A stretch of DNA of 64,000 bases, from positions 248,001 through 312,000 of the forward strand of contig KN832879.1 of assembly GCA_000827325.1 (NCBI GenBank). Reading direction: 5' to 3'. The notes beneath the pieces were generated by a model. It saw only the letters and a program-made list of their open reading frames with translations. It had not been told where the DNA came from and did not search any database. This DNA comes from Oidiodendron maius Zn. Taxonomy: Eukaryota; Ascomycota; Leotiomycetes; Myxotrichaceae. The first letter of the stretch is position 1. Every line of letters starts with the position of its first letter. Shown here in pieces: positions 33,433 through 45,139 of this stretch. Made by a program: the position numbers and the translations under genes.

Positions 33433-33794
33433 GCGAATGTCGTTCAGCTCTCCGTTTTCTTCTTGTCTTACCTCCGGTCTATAGAAGATGGGTCCGTATG
33501 TATAATGCATTGAATTTGTACCATAGCACTGCCTCTTGATCATACCCACGATCGATTAGCCATACATCTTCATATTTATATCACCAAAGCTTGTGAATAG
33601 GTAGGTGGTCTCATGATAAGTCAATTTCGATTGGGGTATCATAACGTCGTCAAATATGACCTCTTCTAGGGAAAAAATTGATACACCAAAACGCCATCCG
33701 CTAAATACCTACTTCCAACTTCTTAATACGCTACCCATCCCACGTCCAACGAAACACGTCATCATGAGAGTACTGCAGCTCTTGCTACTCATTG
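33433..33794. other. Intergenic, convergent LSC2 / orphan gene 3' flanks
   Basis: Nothing recognised. Confidence 0.45.
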
Positions 33795-34529
33795 TTAGCC
33801 GTAGATTTCGAAGCTCCAGGGGTCATAGGATAACCTACTCCATTGATTTCGGTTTGGAATCATCATTACATAGAGCGGTGGCGGCTCCGCCATCCCTCCC
33901 CCGATACTGTTCAAAATGCCACCAATTCTAGGCAGAATCCTTACAATTTGCGTGGCCACCAGGGCCGATACGACAAATTCCCACGTCCTTTCTTTAAGAA
34001 ACCTTCTCCACATCATCTTCCCGGTTGCAAATACCGCCAAAATTGCTGCGAACAGCGTTTTCACCACGGCGCCAACAATTAACGTGACGAGACAGAAAGC
34101 TTCAACAAACCACGCCTTTGATAAATCTGGAGCGGGCTCTTCTTCTCGATCCGGCTCTTCTGGGAGCGGGCCGTCCTGATAGAATTGAAGTTGCTCCAGG
34201 TAGTACGCCGTTGGGTACTGTGGCTGCGAAGCTGGCAAGCGTGGAATGGAGACAGGTTGGTTCTGGGAGCGATGTCGGCAGTAGCCTGCGGTAATATCGA
34301 AGGGGCGATCGGGGCGGACGCCGAACCTCCAGTTTAGCGGTTGCATTGGCAAGACAGACAGTTCTGGGATAGTCGGCAGGAGGAATTGGTGGAAGTAATC
34401 AGGGACGAAAAGCGCCCCTGATATTGGGTGGTAGAAATTTGGCCTACCCAAGGCATCGGTGCGGGCGAAAGGAGCGGATGGCATGGTCGACATAGTTGAT
34501 AGACTTTTGTCATATAGGGGACATGGCAT
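33795..34529 (-). CDS. Orphan predicted membrane protein
   Basis: Single exon, 244 residues from 34529; ATGs at 34493 and 34484 are possible starts. I do not recognise a family. The N-terminal half is hydrophilic, rich in P, Y and Q, with an acidic patch (PEEPDREEEPAPD). One strong membrane segment (AFCLVTLIVGAVVKTLFAAILAVFA, about 155-178) is followed by a basic stretch (MMWRRFLKERTW), a second weaker hydrophobic segment (FVVSALVATQIVRIL) and a Gly-rich turn. Such a short single-exon gene beside a gene-poor region may be lineage-restricted. Coding status rests on frame length, start context and a coherent membrane pattern only. Confidence 0.5.
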   Translation of the reverse strand: MPCPLYDKSLSTMSTMPSAPFARTDALGRPNFYHPISGALFVPDYFHQFLLPTIPELSVLPMQPLNWRFGVRPDRPFDITAGYCRHRSQNQPVSIPRLPASQPQYPTAYYLEQLQFYQDGPLPEEPDREEEPAPDLSKAWFVEAFCLVTLIVGAVVKTLFAAILAVFATGKMMWRRFLKERTWEFVVSALVATQIVRILPRIGGILNSIGGGMAEPPPLYVMMIPNRNQWSRLSYDPWSFEIYG

Positions 34530-37500
34530 GGAGATTCTGGTCGAAGATAGATTGTGTTCCAGAGCTGTTCGTCTCAGGAAACCGAGAGAAGGCCCTTATT
34601 TTATCGACGTCCTTCGGGACATGTTCTATTACGCGGGTTATGACAATAGGGGGAGGAAGACAATGGGACACGCTCGGCTAATTCAATAATAGACTCTATT
34701 CTTTGTCCCACCAGGGACAGTCTAGGAATATAAGGAATATTGAAATTTTTCGTTCAAGCAAATCATCTTGATATTTATGTGCCAAGAACAAGACATCAGT
34801 GACTCAGAGTACGCCTCTGTTATTCTGGTAGTTTGCCTATTGTGGTTTTCAAGGAGTTCGGACCAATGGTTGCCTATCTTCATAACCTTGAGAGATCACG
34901 AGTTAAGTCAGGTGATTACTGGCATGTGACTCAAGCTGCGTTTTATGTGCCGCTAGGCGCATCTAAGATACATAGAGTCTAAAATCTGCATGTATAACAT
35001 GGGTATTGCAGTTATGACTACCTGGCTTAGACTGAAAGGTCAGATATTTTTTTTTAACAGGCTGTGATCACGTGATTAGAATTGCATCTCAGATAACAGG
35101 AGAACTTGATGTAGTAGAATTCCTGGACTTTTCGAACCACAGTTATATTTATAATCACGTTTACCTCTTAGTTTTTTTAGAAGGTCTATAGACCGAATTA
35201 AGTGGCCTTATCCTTCGACACTGTCCTACCGCTACTAGATCATATAACCACCAGTATATCTAGGCAATGTGACTCCCTCAATTCCTCATTAGCTTCAGCT
35301 AAGCTAGTAGATGGGATGAAGGCATCACTTTTTAATATAAAAACTTAATCCGCCAAACCTTAATGAAGAGTCTGTACATCGACAAGGCAGTGCTACCACA
35401 CATTGAGCTGGCTGCGCCTCTCAAGGGTGCTTAACCTTGTCTTTCAGTAAGCCTCAGCCGATGTTTCCTCATTCTTACACACCACCAGCAGAATTCATAG
35501 CAATTACTGATTTAAGCCTGAAATATCCCTAGAATATGGCGCAATCTTTACTCAGCTATCGTATACCTGGTTTACCCCAATGAAGATATCTCAGCCTGTG
35601 AAGGCTCTTCCCGGCGATCAGCAACACTGAGACTTAGAGATGTATTGGCTATATGTTCATTTTGTTAGCAGTCTAACACGGCTCCTATATATTAACGACC
35701 TTATACATGACATCAAATACTTTCCTCCAAGGCATGGTAGGCCAGGCATTCAGATGGAACCATTTTGGAGCTATATGAATCCCAATTGTTGATGAGGAAT
35801 AAGTGTGTTAAGCTAGCTGGCGGATTAAGTTGAGGTATCCTGGTGGTTAGACTTTCGGAGTAATAACAGGACCTCATTGTCTGAACTGAAATCGGGTTGG
35901 TTTGTGTCGTTTTGTTAAGAAAGCGTGTGATGATCCGCGGGCAGAGAGTGCAACTCAAGTAAAGGAAACTCCGTTTTAGAATACTAGGCAGAGGGATGGC
36001 TAATACAAAGGCGTTCTTTAAACGCAAATCCGCCATTCTGTATGCATTAATATAGAAATTCGTAGCGTGGTTCTTATTCAGTTTCCACTAAGTGTAGAGC
36101 CGTTCGTTGACTAGAACCAGGTATCCAGAAACTTTTAAAACCCCTAATGAAATGATCTATTACAATACCAACCTGTGTACGTCAACCTCTACGATACCAA
36201 TACAATGATAAGATACATCTTTCATATATACCACAAGCTCCTACGAGGAGTGTGAGTCGACAGTTTCACCCAGCTCCCTGATGCGCTTCATGTCTCAATA
36301 TGTCGAAGACTCTGGCTGGATTTAACAGCTCTAACAGATCCCTTTGTCCCTGCAGCAGATTTTTTTTCGCGGCATAACATTGCTACCTCCGTCAACGCTG
36401 GGCAACCTGACCTACACTTTCGGGCAAGTTCCTTTGAAAGCCGGTGTTCAATAAAACTTGGAAAAGCCTCGAGCTTGGAAGCAGCTTGGAAGAATCAGGC
36501 TGGCCTCGAGAACAATCAAATATGCCGAGAAAACCTCATCTGAGCAGGATATAGCGGCTACCGATAAGGCGGTTGCCCAAAATCAACTTGAACATAGTGT
36601 CTCAAGAATGCAAAGAAGCAGACAATCGTGCCCATGTAACCTCTTCTCACAACTTCTACAATCTCCCAGGTAGACATAGCAATAATACGAAATCGCAAGC
36701 ACAGAATCACTCTGATGGCCACCAGAGGAAGCACATTAACCAAAACATACCTTGTAGCCCACATCACGATTTCTCAGATCTCGACAACCACACCGTCGAA
36801 CCCACCACGGGCCAGTCTTGCATTAGAGGAGTACAGCTCATCCCCTACTTCGAGTGTAACAGGGTTATCGATTCAACCTTTGGGCGGCTAGATGTGAACT
36901 AAAGTCAGCCACACTATAGCTCAGACAACGTCTTTTGGGGGGGCCGGTCTGAATTACAGAGCATGGCGAGGCTGGCTGTTGTGCTTAGCAACGGAGATGA
37001 CACGACATGGACATTCTCCAAGTGGAGTCCATCGCCGAAGTTACGCCTACTCTCCTTCTGTGAATATGTCTGCGCATAGGACTACCGTATTCTCTTGCCT
37101 GAAATGAAACCCGCAATCAATTCATCAAGCCATTTCATATGTTGGCTTATGCCAATCCCTTCAACTAGAAGGTGACTACTGCAGGGAGACTCCTTCGCGC
37201 TCGGCCCGTGGCGCTATGGGCATGCCTCATGAAAAAATATGCATGTGTCTGTACTTCGTACATCACCGCACAGGACGTACTTCTCCTTTGTAGAAGTCTC
37301 ACACAGGAGCCGTGCCCACCCCGCACAATCTCACCCTCAGTCGGAACCTAGCGCAAAAAAACAAGGAAAAAAAGAAAATCAAGCTCCCAACAGTCTTCGG
37401 AACATACATTCTGGAACAACCCGCCCCCAATTTTCGCGCCTCCCCTTCCCCAAGCACGGCCCATAAAGGCAGGATTCGTTCTTCTCTGGCTTACAGGGAC

Positions 37501-38228
37501 CTGTGTGAGAGAATAGGGGGTGCTTTCCTATTCACGACTAGCCCGTGCCTTGAAGCGAAAGGCACATTATCGGAATCCCGCGACAACGGGGTTCAATAGT
37601 TGCCAATACTTTGTTATTTTCTCCGCAAGTTTGAGACTCTGGATGGACCATATACAGTTTAGCATGGGATATGACATCTGATAGATATATGGCGCTAAAC
37701 ATGAACATAGAGTCCCGGTTCCAATTGTCCGAAATTTGCTACATTTCCGTAACTCGTATAGTACATAGGCTTCCTGCACACTCGCTACTGCGCCGCGAAG
37801 CTGTCCAGAACACCGTCTCCTCTTCCATCCGGGGCTCGGCCCACTGATCTGTCAAAATGCATGTGGATGTATCCGTAATTTGATAGTGCCAGCCCAACGT
37901 ACAGTGCGTACTCTCCGCCCAGCCCAAGCTATCCCAAATACTGCACCCCAAGTAGAGATGCCCCAAAACGGATTATCAATATCCTTCCCACCTGTATCAT
38001 TACCTCCCACCTGATTTCCGAACATCCCCCGTTTTCCAGGAGGCGATGATTGTCTGTCATAATGCAAATGCTCCTCTGTCACTCCAAAGTTATCTACATG
38101 AAGTCTAAGGTAATTTCCAGTCGTATGTGGTGTAGTATGGAACAGGGAGATCGTCAAGATATCGAGCCAAAAAAAAAAAAGAAAAAAAAAGGAAAAAAAG
38201 GTAGATCGGGATATTTGAACCGAGCCGT
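34530..38228. other. Gene-poor, largely AT-rich region (3.7 kb)
   Basis: The 34.7-36.4 kb part is clearly richer in A+T and TA dinucleotides than its neighbours, and open frames are short and lack domains. This is the usual look of decayed or RIP-altered repeat DNA, but I cannot identify an element or its ends. The 36.4-38.1 kb part is less AT-rich; no frame longer than about 110 codons has family character. A purine run of A and G (38168-38202) lies just beyond the 3' end of the HSF-type gene. Confidence 0.45.
38168..38202. repeat. A/G homopurine tract
   Basis: About 35 bases of A with scattered G on the plus strand, that is a T-rich tract downstream of the stop of the minus-strand HSF-type gene. 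Confidence 0.8.
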
Positions 38229-40170
38229 TTATTGCAGCCGTTTCCTCTTTCTGTCTTCTTCCCTGAGCTCTTCGTCATGTTCTTCGTCTCGTTCGGCCGT
38301 CTCCGCTGGGTTTAGGATGTGGGCCATGCTTCCTCGTCTAGTAGGAGGTCCAGAGGTATCCTTCAACGCCCCGGAAGGCCCTTTGTCACGACCCCCGCTC
38401 CATGACCAACTATTAAGATGATCAGCGGTATTGCCGTTGGTAAATGGGGGTGTTGTGGGCCGGGAGTTATCATTTCTGCCCTGCGATGCAGCCGTCAGGG
38501 AATACGTGCTGAAGCTCTCACGAATTCGCTGGTCCTCACTCACAGTCACGGGACCACGCTTCGGCGACGAAGGACATGCAGAGGAGGATTGCCCAGAGGC
38601 AAATGGAGACTGATTCGCCTGCCAGCCTTGGACATTGCGAATGTCAGCTGAAGTATGACGCCGAGCAATGTTTCCAGGAGGCGAGGAGACGGATGCGAGT
38701 GGATGAGGGAGGGGAGGCGGAGGAGGCACCTGGGACCGTAGAGAGCTTGGCGAAGATTGAGATGGACCAGCTCCAATCGAGCCATATCTACGTGGAGTGA
38801 TGGACAGATGTGACGGCACGGGTGGTCGATAAAAGTTATTGCGCAAGGGGTTGCTGCCCACACCTGAACCTCGACGAGTATCATCCTGTGGCATCTGGCG
38901 TGGGGAGACCGGTGCATTATCGAGCGAGAGGTTCGAGAAATATTGCCGGCTGCCGGCAAAGGGGCCTTCAGGGGGTTCTTCCATCGAGCGAATGACCTCG
39001 GCCTGGCGCTGGATGTCCGCCTGCATATTAAGCACTAGTTCTGGGAGTTAACAAGAGTCGGGAGCAATATTCCACATTACTTACCATCGCGATGTAAGGG
39101 GGTGTCCGGGTTGGGCGAGAGCGACAGTAGCATCCTTGCCATCTCGTGGTTCAGCTGAAGAGAACGGGACAAGGCTTCCATGACCACCTGGTTCCTAACG
39201 TGCAGGAATTGCGAATTATCTTCGCTCCTCTGGAGTCTTGCGTGCATGTCGTACAGAGTATGTTCGAGATTGGTCAATCTCGTCTCCGTTGATTCTTGCA
39301 TCCCGTGTATTGGCTCTGCAGGTGTGCCAGGTTGTGAGAGAGGTGCTTTCGGCGCAGAGTACGAATCTCGGTGGACAAGCGCATGTCGCGACGCTCGACG
39401 CTTGATCTCTCGAAGGCCCACGAGGTCGCCACGTTTGAAATTGCCATTTCCGTGCTTGAATTCCCACAGTGGCGATTCAGGGGAACCGGTGTGAAAGACG
39501 TCGCTGACTTTAAGGTCGTTAGTGCTGCGATGTCGAAGCAGTGAGCTTGGTGCAACAAACCTTTGTGAAACCCATACATGTTCAGCTGTCGTACAAACGA
39601 TGAGATATTCGTGTGCTTAAAATATTGCCTACGGAATGTGAGCTTCGCTTCTGGCGCTGGGATAGTTCTACTCACGAGAGGACTTTGGAGAAGTCGTTGG
39701 AGGGCGACATGACAAAGCTGTCTGCTGAGGGAGACCATGATATTAAATGTTGTATAGTTTGATCCTCTAGCATGCTGTTGGCCCGTCAGCTCAGATTCAA
39801 AAGCATACCTTCGCGGCCAGGCCTACTTGTAGAGTTTATGTATGAATGCCGTCTGGACGACCTTAGGCTGTTGCGCACCAGCAGCTGCTGCCGCAGCAGC
39901 ATTGGGGCCCATTCCCAGACTGCCAGTATTGGGCTGATCGCCTGCGCCCATATGTTCACTGATACCGTTTGCGTCGGCCTCCTCGCTCGTCCTGGCCGGC
40001 GGGCCCATCGTTGCAGTTGTGGGGGTTGTGACGTCCATTGGGTCTCCTGGAGAGGGAGGCGACGTCTTCACGATCGGGGGCTGGCGCAGAGTCACCGTTC
40101 GAGAGGTTTGTCGCAGATCCGAGTCGCTCGAGAAGGGGCTCCCTTGCGCTCGTTCGTCTACTAGATCCAT
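38229..40170 (-). CDS. SFL1: HSF-domain transcription factor, Sfl1-like
   Basis: Exons complement(join(38229..39040, 39085..39507, 39561..39628, 39676..39774, 39827..40170)) give 581 residues. An Ala-rich leader ends in QPKVVQTAFIHKLYNMLED, the start of the HSF DNA-binding domain, which continues with [36 protein letters not shown] and WEFKHGNGNFKRGDLVGLREIKRR. The domain is cut by three introns. A coiled coil follows (MQESTETRLTNLEHTLYDMH...LLSLSPNP), then a Ser/Pro-rich tail ending in the basic KRKRLQ. The long N-terminal leader, SDVFHTGSP after the recognition helix, and the coiled coil point to the Sfl1 branch rather than canonical Hsf1. In yeasts Sfl1 represses flocculation and filamentation genes. 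The last intron is only 44 nt. Confidence 0.9.
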
Positions 40171-41469
40171 GGCTGCACTACCTGTGGAGTGTCAGAGCCG
40201 TTGTGCGCAGATGGCCCCTGCTGGGGGCGAGGCAGGAGTCGCGTCGAGAATTGGCTTGGGGGAGAGGGAGAGGCGTACCTCATTGCACCCAGCTTCACAG
40301 CAGCAGAAGTCGCGAACTGGGGAATTAGAAGGGATTTCTGCTCCTTCAAAGGGCGCTGCTGATATGCACGTATCCGCGACAAGGTTTCTTCCAGCTGGGT
40401 TTGCTAATCAGCCTCGCCGTGGCCGGGGAATGGAGCTGCGATAGGACGGGAATGGCGACCAAAGTACCTGGGCGATGCGAGGGCGACAAATGCCGCAACA
40501 ATTAGGAGGACAGCGCGGGCGCGGAATGCCAGCGATGGTCGGGCCGGCAGTGAGGGCGACTGGAAAAATCGTAGATGGTTTTCGCGGGTCAGGGCGTGGT
40601 TCATGTACAAAATAGGAGGTAGGGAGGTTCGGGGTTATGTCGAGGATGATGTAGGTCCAGAATGCCGCTATGCCTGATCGGGTAGTGGTTATATCAAAGC
40701 CCACGATAGAAGGCGAGATTTCGGACAACGAACGGAGGCGAGGTGGGAGCGGCGTGGAGAATATTAGATGTGATTATATAGTGAGAACGAGCAGTTGCGG
40801 CCGGACGTGAAAGGGGAGGAGAGGGACAGACGTCCTGCTCGCGTCGAGGTGGCAAAAGACCGAGCTTATAACGACGGCGGGCGAGACTCGGGTCGACAGA
40901 GGGACGGGACGAGCTTTGTTCATCTCATATAAGGAAACACACACTCGAAGCATCTTTCTTCATCCAAAGTGGCACAAACACTTCAAGCCCCACGAGCACA
41001 GCCACTTGGAGGGGATGTGAGCGACTCCGAATCGAGGCAGCACAGCCACTTCAGCTCTGCCGCTATACACACTGCTTGCAGCTACGATGCCCCCCATTAG
41101 CGCTTAACAACAGTATTATGGCAGATAACGCACTCCCGATACTGGCCAAATCGCTCAGGCGGGGGGAGGGGATGCCAAATATCCCGGCACGGAGATCTAT
41201 GTGAGTGTGCATGCCGAGATACTCCACTCCCAGCTCCTCAGCCGGGCTATATATAGCGTTCTCGTGCGCTGCAGTTCTCACCAAGCCCGCTCTATTTCCT
41301 TTTTTCTACAGTTCTACATGGCGGCGGTGCACCTGCGAGCACTGCTCCACGTTGATGCTTATCCTTGGATCGAGTGTTCTGACTGGCATCTAGACTGGAT
41401 GACCTCGTCGACAATGCACTGTCAAGAGCAGAGATTCGCTATCTGCGTGCGCGTCTTAACGCCATATCA
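40171..41469. other. Divergent promoter region of the HSF-type and F-box genes
   Basis: About 1.3 kb, GC-rich near 40.2-40.9 kb. Short frames upstream of the HSF-type gene on the minus strand could be uORFs or a 5' UTR exon, but nothing supports one over another. Confidence 0.45.
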
Positions 41470-42901
41470 ATGAACAAGGACATACTTATGGACTTGCCCC
41501 ATGAGCTTCTTCTCTGCATAATCCCGTATATTGACCTTGATGACTTCCTGCGTGCACGTCAAGTCTCGCGTGTATGGATGGAAAGGCTTTCCTCTCCAGA
41601 TATATCTCTGATCCTCATCAAAAAGCATTTCAGGGGAACTTGGGAGACGTCATTCAATGCTGTGGGTAGTGCAGGACAAGTGTCTTCCAAGATTTCACCC
41701 TCAAAATGGCTTTCAGAGGCAGCTGTAAAACGACTTCGGCGACAACAGTGCAACTTTCGCACTTGGCATTATTTTAACTATGGAGTGGAAAGGCAATATG
41801 AGGCAGACAATTATGCGTATGGGCCAGAAGATGCGCTGTATAATAATGGCAGAATAGCCTTCAGAGTGAATAATCGCACCATAGCTGTCCAGACTCTCCC
41901 CCAGGTGGACATGCCACGTTTGTTCGTCGATCCCGACAGAGAGCCCATTCAAATGTGGTTAATATCAGAGCAATACTTGATTGCTCCAAAAAGCTCCAAG
42001 TAAGTTCTCTAGACTGGAAATAGTTTCAGCATCTGGCCCTTATGCTAACTTGTGTTGCAAGCAAATACATGATTGAGGCGTGGGACCTCGAGCTTAGTTC
42101 TGCGCAAAATGTGCAGAGCGTTCGACTGCCAAGTCGTATTCGAGAAATATCCGCATATAAGAATAAGGTAGGACTCGTTACCCATAGCAATGAAGCCATG
42201 GTTTGGCATATTGGAGGGGGACTACGGCATCTCGATATTACTGGAATACAAGAAAAGATGGATGGGTTTGACAGCTGGGAGATCTCCAGCGTTCTCTTTC
42301 ATCCTGTGAGTCGGAATGGATATCATTATATCTAGAAGGACGATCTCATTTACTCTTATATTGTTCTCATCCACCCATTCTAAGCAAACTGACTCGTGTC
42401 TTGCTCCAGAGCAGTCAAGACACGATATTTATCGTGTCTCAAGCATACAAAAGTTCGGAAGCGAGTAATTCTAACCTCATATACAATATACGGCTAATCA
42501 TCCAAGAGCTGGTGGGAGGAAGACAGAAGAGTATCCTGCACGTTGATATTGTCTTCAAGACGGCGGCCAGAAGTTTAATGAAGAGTAGCAGAGTTGTTGT
42601 CGACCGTGATGGGCTGTGTGGTATATGGCATACAGCGTGGATTTCGGGACTGGCCGAGCATATTGGAATAAGGTTCGACATGTTCAGGAAGGAATTTGAT
42701 ACACGCCCCCTTAAGTGTAACTACCCTCTGTGTCTTGCACGCACGATACATGGCCAAGCGTGTGACATATCTGCGGAAGAGGTGGGGATATGGGCAGATT
42801 CAAAACTGTCTGAAAGCTCTCTTGCCCCCCACGCCATCGAGGGTGATGACGACTATGTCGTTATCTTCGGCCACAGTCATTACCTTGTGCTCGTTCCTTA
42901 G
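41470..42901 (+). CDS. F-box protein of unknown target
   Basis: Exons 41470..41999, 42062..42305, 42410..42901; 421 residues. The F-box is at residues 6-50 (LMDLPHELLLCIIPYIDLDDFLRARQVSRVW), the part that binds Skp1 in SCF ubiquitin ligases. The remainder alternates short hydrophobic strands and polar loops (IAFRVNNRTIAVQTL, MWLISEQYLIA, EAWDLELSSAQNVQSVRLP, VGLVTHSNEAMVWHIGGG), which looks like a degenerate beta-propeller that would bind the substrate. Intron donors are GTAAGT and GTGAGT. Such F-box genes are numerous and fast evolving in filamentous fungi; no substrate can be named. Confidence 0.82.
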
Positions 42902-43223
42902 GCAGAAAAATCACCTCGTTGGGTCAGAAACAGCAGTCTCTGCAGAGCTGACCCAAATAGAAGGGTGTACATAGCCTCCAGGTATAGAACATGATATGCC
43001 AATTTAGCGCAAATGAAAATACTCCCCTATACTTAAAGCGACTTGAACGCAAGGCTTTGCAGCAATTGCAATGCAGTTGTCCAGCCACAGTCAAATTGCC
43101 TCTCAACTCTTTACTTTATAAGTAACCAAAAGGACGATCTACAACCCCAAATCATTCCATTTTTACATCACCACAGCCTCTCGGGTATATCTCACACAAC
43201 CTCTATCTCTCCGCGCCTCAAAC
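42902..43223. other. Intergenic, convergent F-box / reductase 3' flanks
   Basis: Nothing recognised. Confidence 0.45.
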
Positions 43224-44461
43224 CTAAGCCCCTACGCTCTTCAAACTCTTTACCAGATCCACAATACTGTCCTCCAAACTCCTAAACTCGATGCCCAGCA
43301 CTTTTGCCGTCCTGGCGTTATCATATCCGTAGATGGGTCCCTCAGGATAATCACCACCCTTGACATCTACGCTGGGTAACTCAGAGTGATACTCCGGGAA
43401 GTGCTTGCGGATGATCTCGCAGATCGCCTTGTTGCTGAACTTGCCTGCTGTAGCGAAGAAACGCAATCCAGCAGCTTCAGGGACCTCGATGGCCTTGACG
43501 TGCGCGAGGGCGACGTCACGCACGTCAATCCAGAGGTAGACTCCCGTGTCGGGGATCTCCTCCTTGCACTTGCCCTGTAGGAAGTTCCGGGTGCGCTGAT
43601 TGGAGGTGTTCAGGGCATCAAGAGAATTGAGATAGTGCACGATGGGGCCCATGACGAGTGGGGGGTTGATGGTGGAGAGACTGTAGGAGTAATAATGTCA
43701 GCGCATTGATGGCAGAGGACCACGATCTCCATCGAAGGATGCAAGATACTGGGATAAGCGATGCATAAATATAACGTACGTGAAGTTTGGCTTCTCCTTC
43801 TCAATGAACTCCCACGCAGCCTTTTCGGCAAATGTTTTACTGGCACGGTATCCATTCGACGAATTTAGGTACGCCTCTTCGAGCGTAATGGGGTTCCAAT
43901 CTTGCTCTGAATAAATATGTCCTGGGTATAAGCCCTTGTGAGGGTTCAAAATAGCTGCAAAAGATGATGTGATAACCACGTGCTTCACAGAGGGTGCATT
44001 CTTCTTGATGGCCTTAAGGACTCCTGTCGTGCCAATGATGGCAGGATCTAGGAGATCCTTTTTCGTATCCGTAATATTGAAGTGGAACTGCGATATGCGG
44101 CAATTAGCTTCCGAGCTAAAAACTCTCTCTTAATCAAGAGCGGAAACCTACCGGAGACGCAGTGTGGATTACAGCCTCCAGTCCGTCAATCTTGACCGCC
44201 TCGTCGAATGCGCCCTCTTGTGCAATGTCCTCAACAATCCTGAAGTCGAGCTTCGACGTGGGGACATTAGGATGAGCTTCTCTGATCTTTTGGACTTTCT
44301 CCTCCGAGCGAACAGTTGTGACGACGCTATGGCCTCGCTCGAGGAGGATATCGAGGACGTGGGCTGCAATGAAGCCACTACCACCTATGTTGCTATTAGG
44401 CTACATGTTTCGTGGGGAAGTGGGGGCAATAATACTTGCCTGTTAAGAGTACGCGAGTCAT
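43224..44461 (-). CDS. NADPH-dependent aldehyde/ketone reductase, extended SDR, GRE2-like
   Basis: Exons complement(join(43224..43680, 43780..44087, 44152..44384, 44440..44461)) give 339 residues. The Rossmann motif TGGSGFIA (7-14) is assembled only after splicing: exon 1 is 22 nt and ends inside the first Gly codon of the motif. Its intron begins with GCAAGT. The next features are VVTTVRS (NADP ribose-phosphate Arg), VIHTASP, VVITSSFAA (catalytic Ser) and GYRASK (Tyr165, Lys169). A substrate-binding domain with NPPLVMGP and YLWIDVRDVALAHVKAIE completes the fold. The family includes Gre2 methylglyoxal reductase and dihydroflavonol-4-reductase-like enzymes; the substrate here is unknown. Cytosolic, no signal peptide. 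Confidence 0.9.
44385..44439 (-). other. GC-AG intron in the SDR gene
   Basis: Donor CAG|GCAAGT, acceptor CATAG, 55 nt. The GT donor four bases further in would need a different acceptor and would break TGGSGFIA. Confidence 0.85.
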
Positions 44462-45139
44462 CTTGGATTCTTTTTTGTAAATTTTCTGTTGGTATGTCAG
44501 ACGCTTAAATGTTCAATGGTGCTGTGAGGTGGGAGCTGGAAGGCTATATAGTCCTTATAAGTGGGATGCCATGAGTATAAAGTTTCATAGTTGCTCGTGT
44601 CTTATCGGCTTTAAATTCATATGTCCAGCGAGGAGGGGTATATTTAAGGTTAAGTCCGATGGTCCACAGCAATGACTGTATTGACCCACCAAATTGCAAC
44701 ATATGACAGGTAATGGGTATGATCTGCAGCGTGTTTTGGGATTGTATGTAGGAACTTCGTGGCTGCCAAGCAATGCTGTCAATTTTCAAATTTGTTGCAT
44801 ATCCTGCAACAGTCATCCCACATCGGCCACCAGGTTAAAAACTTCATCGAAAGCGGGGTTTACTGCATACCCATTTACAAGTCTATGTTCCGATCTAGTA
44901 TCTATGCCTAGGTGGACAATATTCATTTTTTTAAAGAGAAGCATGCTGTCCACGTGTATTGTACATGTCTTTAGGCAGCCTTACGCGCCAAGGAAGGAAA
45001 GGAAGCGATAGGTCGCAGTATCATGTATCTACAATTGAGACTGACCTCAACACCTTAACGCCGAGCGGGAAGAAGGAAAATTATATGGTGTCTGCTGACC
45101 AAGGACAAGTTGTGGCAATCCAATGAAAGTAGTCCCATT
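44462..45139. other. Intergenic, reductase promoter and VNX1 3' flank
   Basis: About 680 bp. No gene or repeat recognised. Confidence 0.45.

Noticed and set aside
35713-36036. 107-codon minus-strand frame in the gene-poor region
   Set aside because: No domain, composition or neighbouring exons support coding; it lies in AT-rich DNA where chance frames are expected to be poor evidence.
36558-36900. Hydrophobic minus-strand frames suggesting a membrane protein or flavin oxidoreductase remnant
   Set aside because: The resemblance is limited to a few residues and no intron model extends it. Too weak to call a pseudogene.
38165-38240. tRNA- or SINE-like end (GGTTCAAAT followed by a T tract on the minus strand)
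   Set aside because: The sequence directly before it is the coding end of the HSF-type gene, so there is no room for a tRNA body or A box.
40848-40856. Exact GGTGGCAAA, the yeast Rpn4 proteasome element (PACE)
   Set aside because: It is upstream of the HSF-type gene, not of RPT6. One 9-mer match in 64 kb is close to chance, and the element is not established for filamentous fungi.
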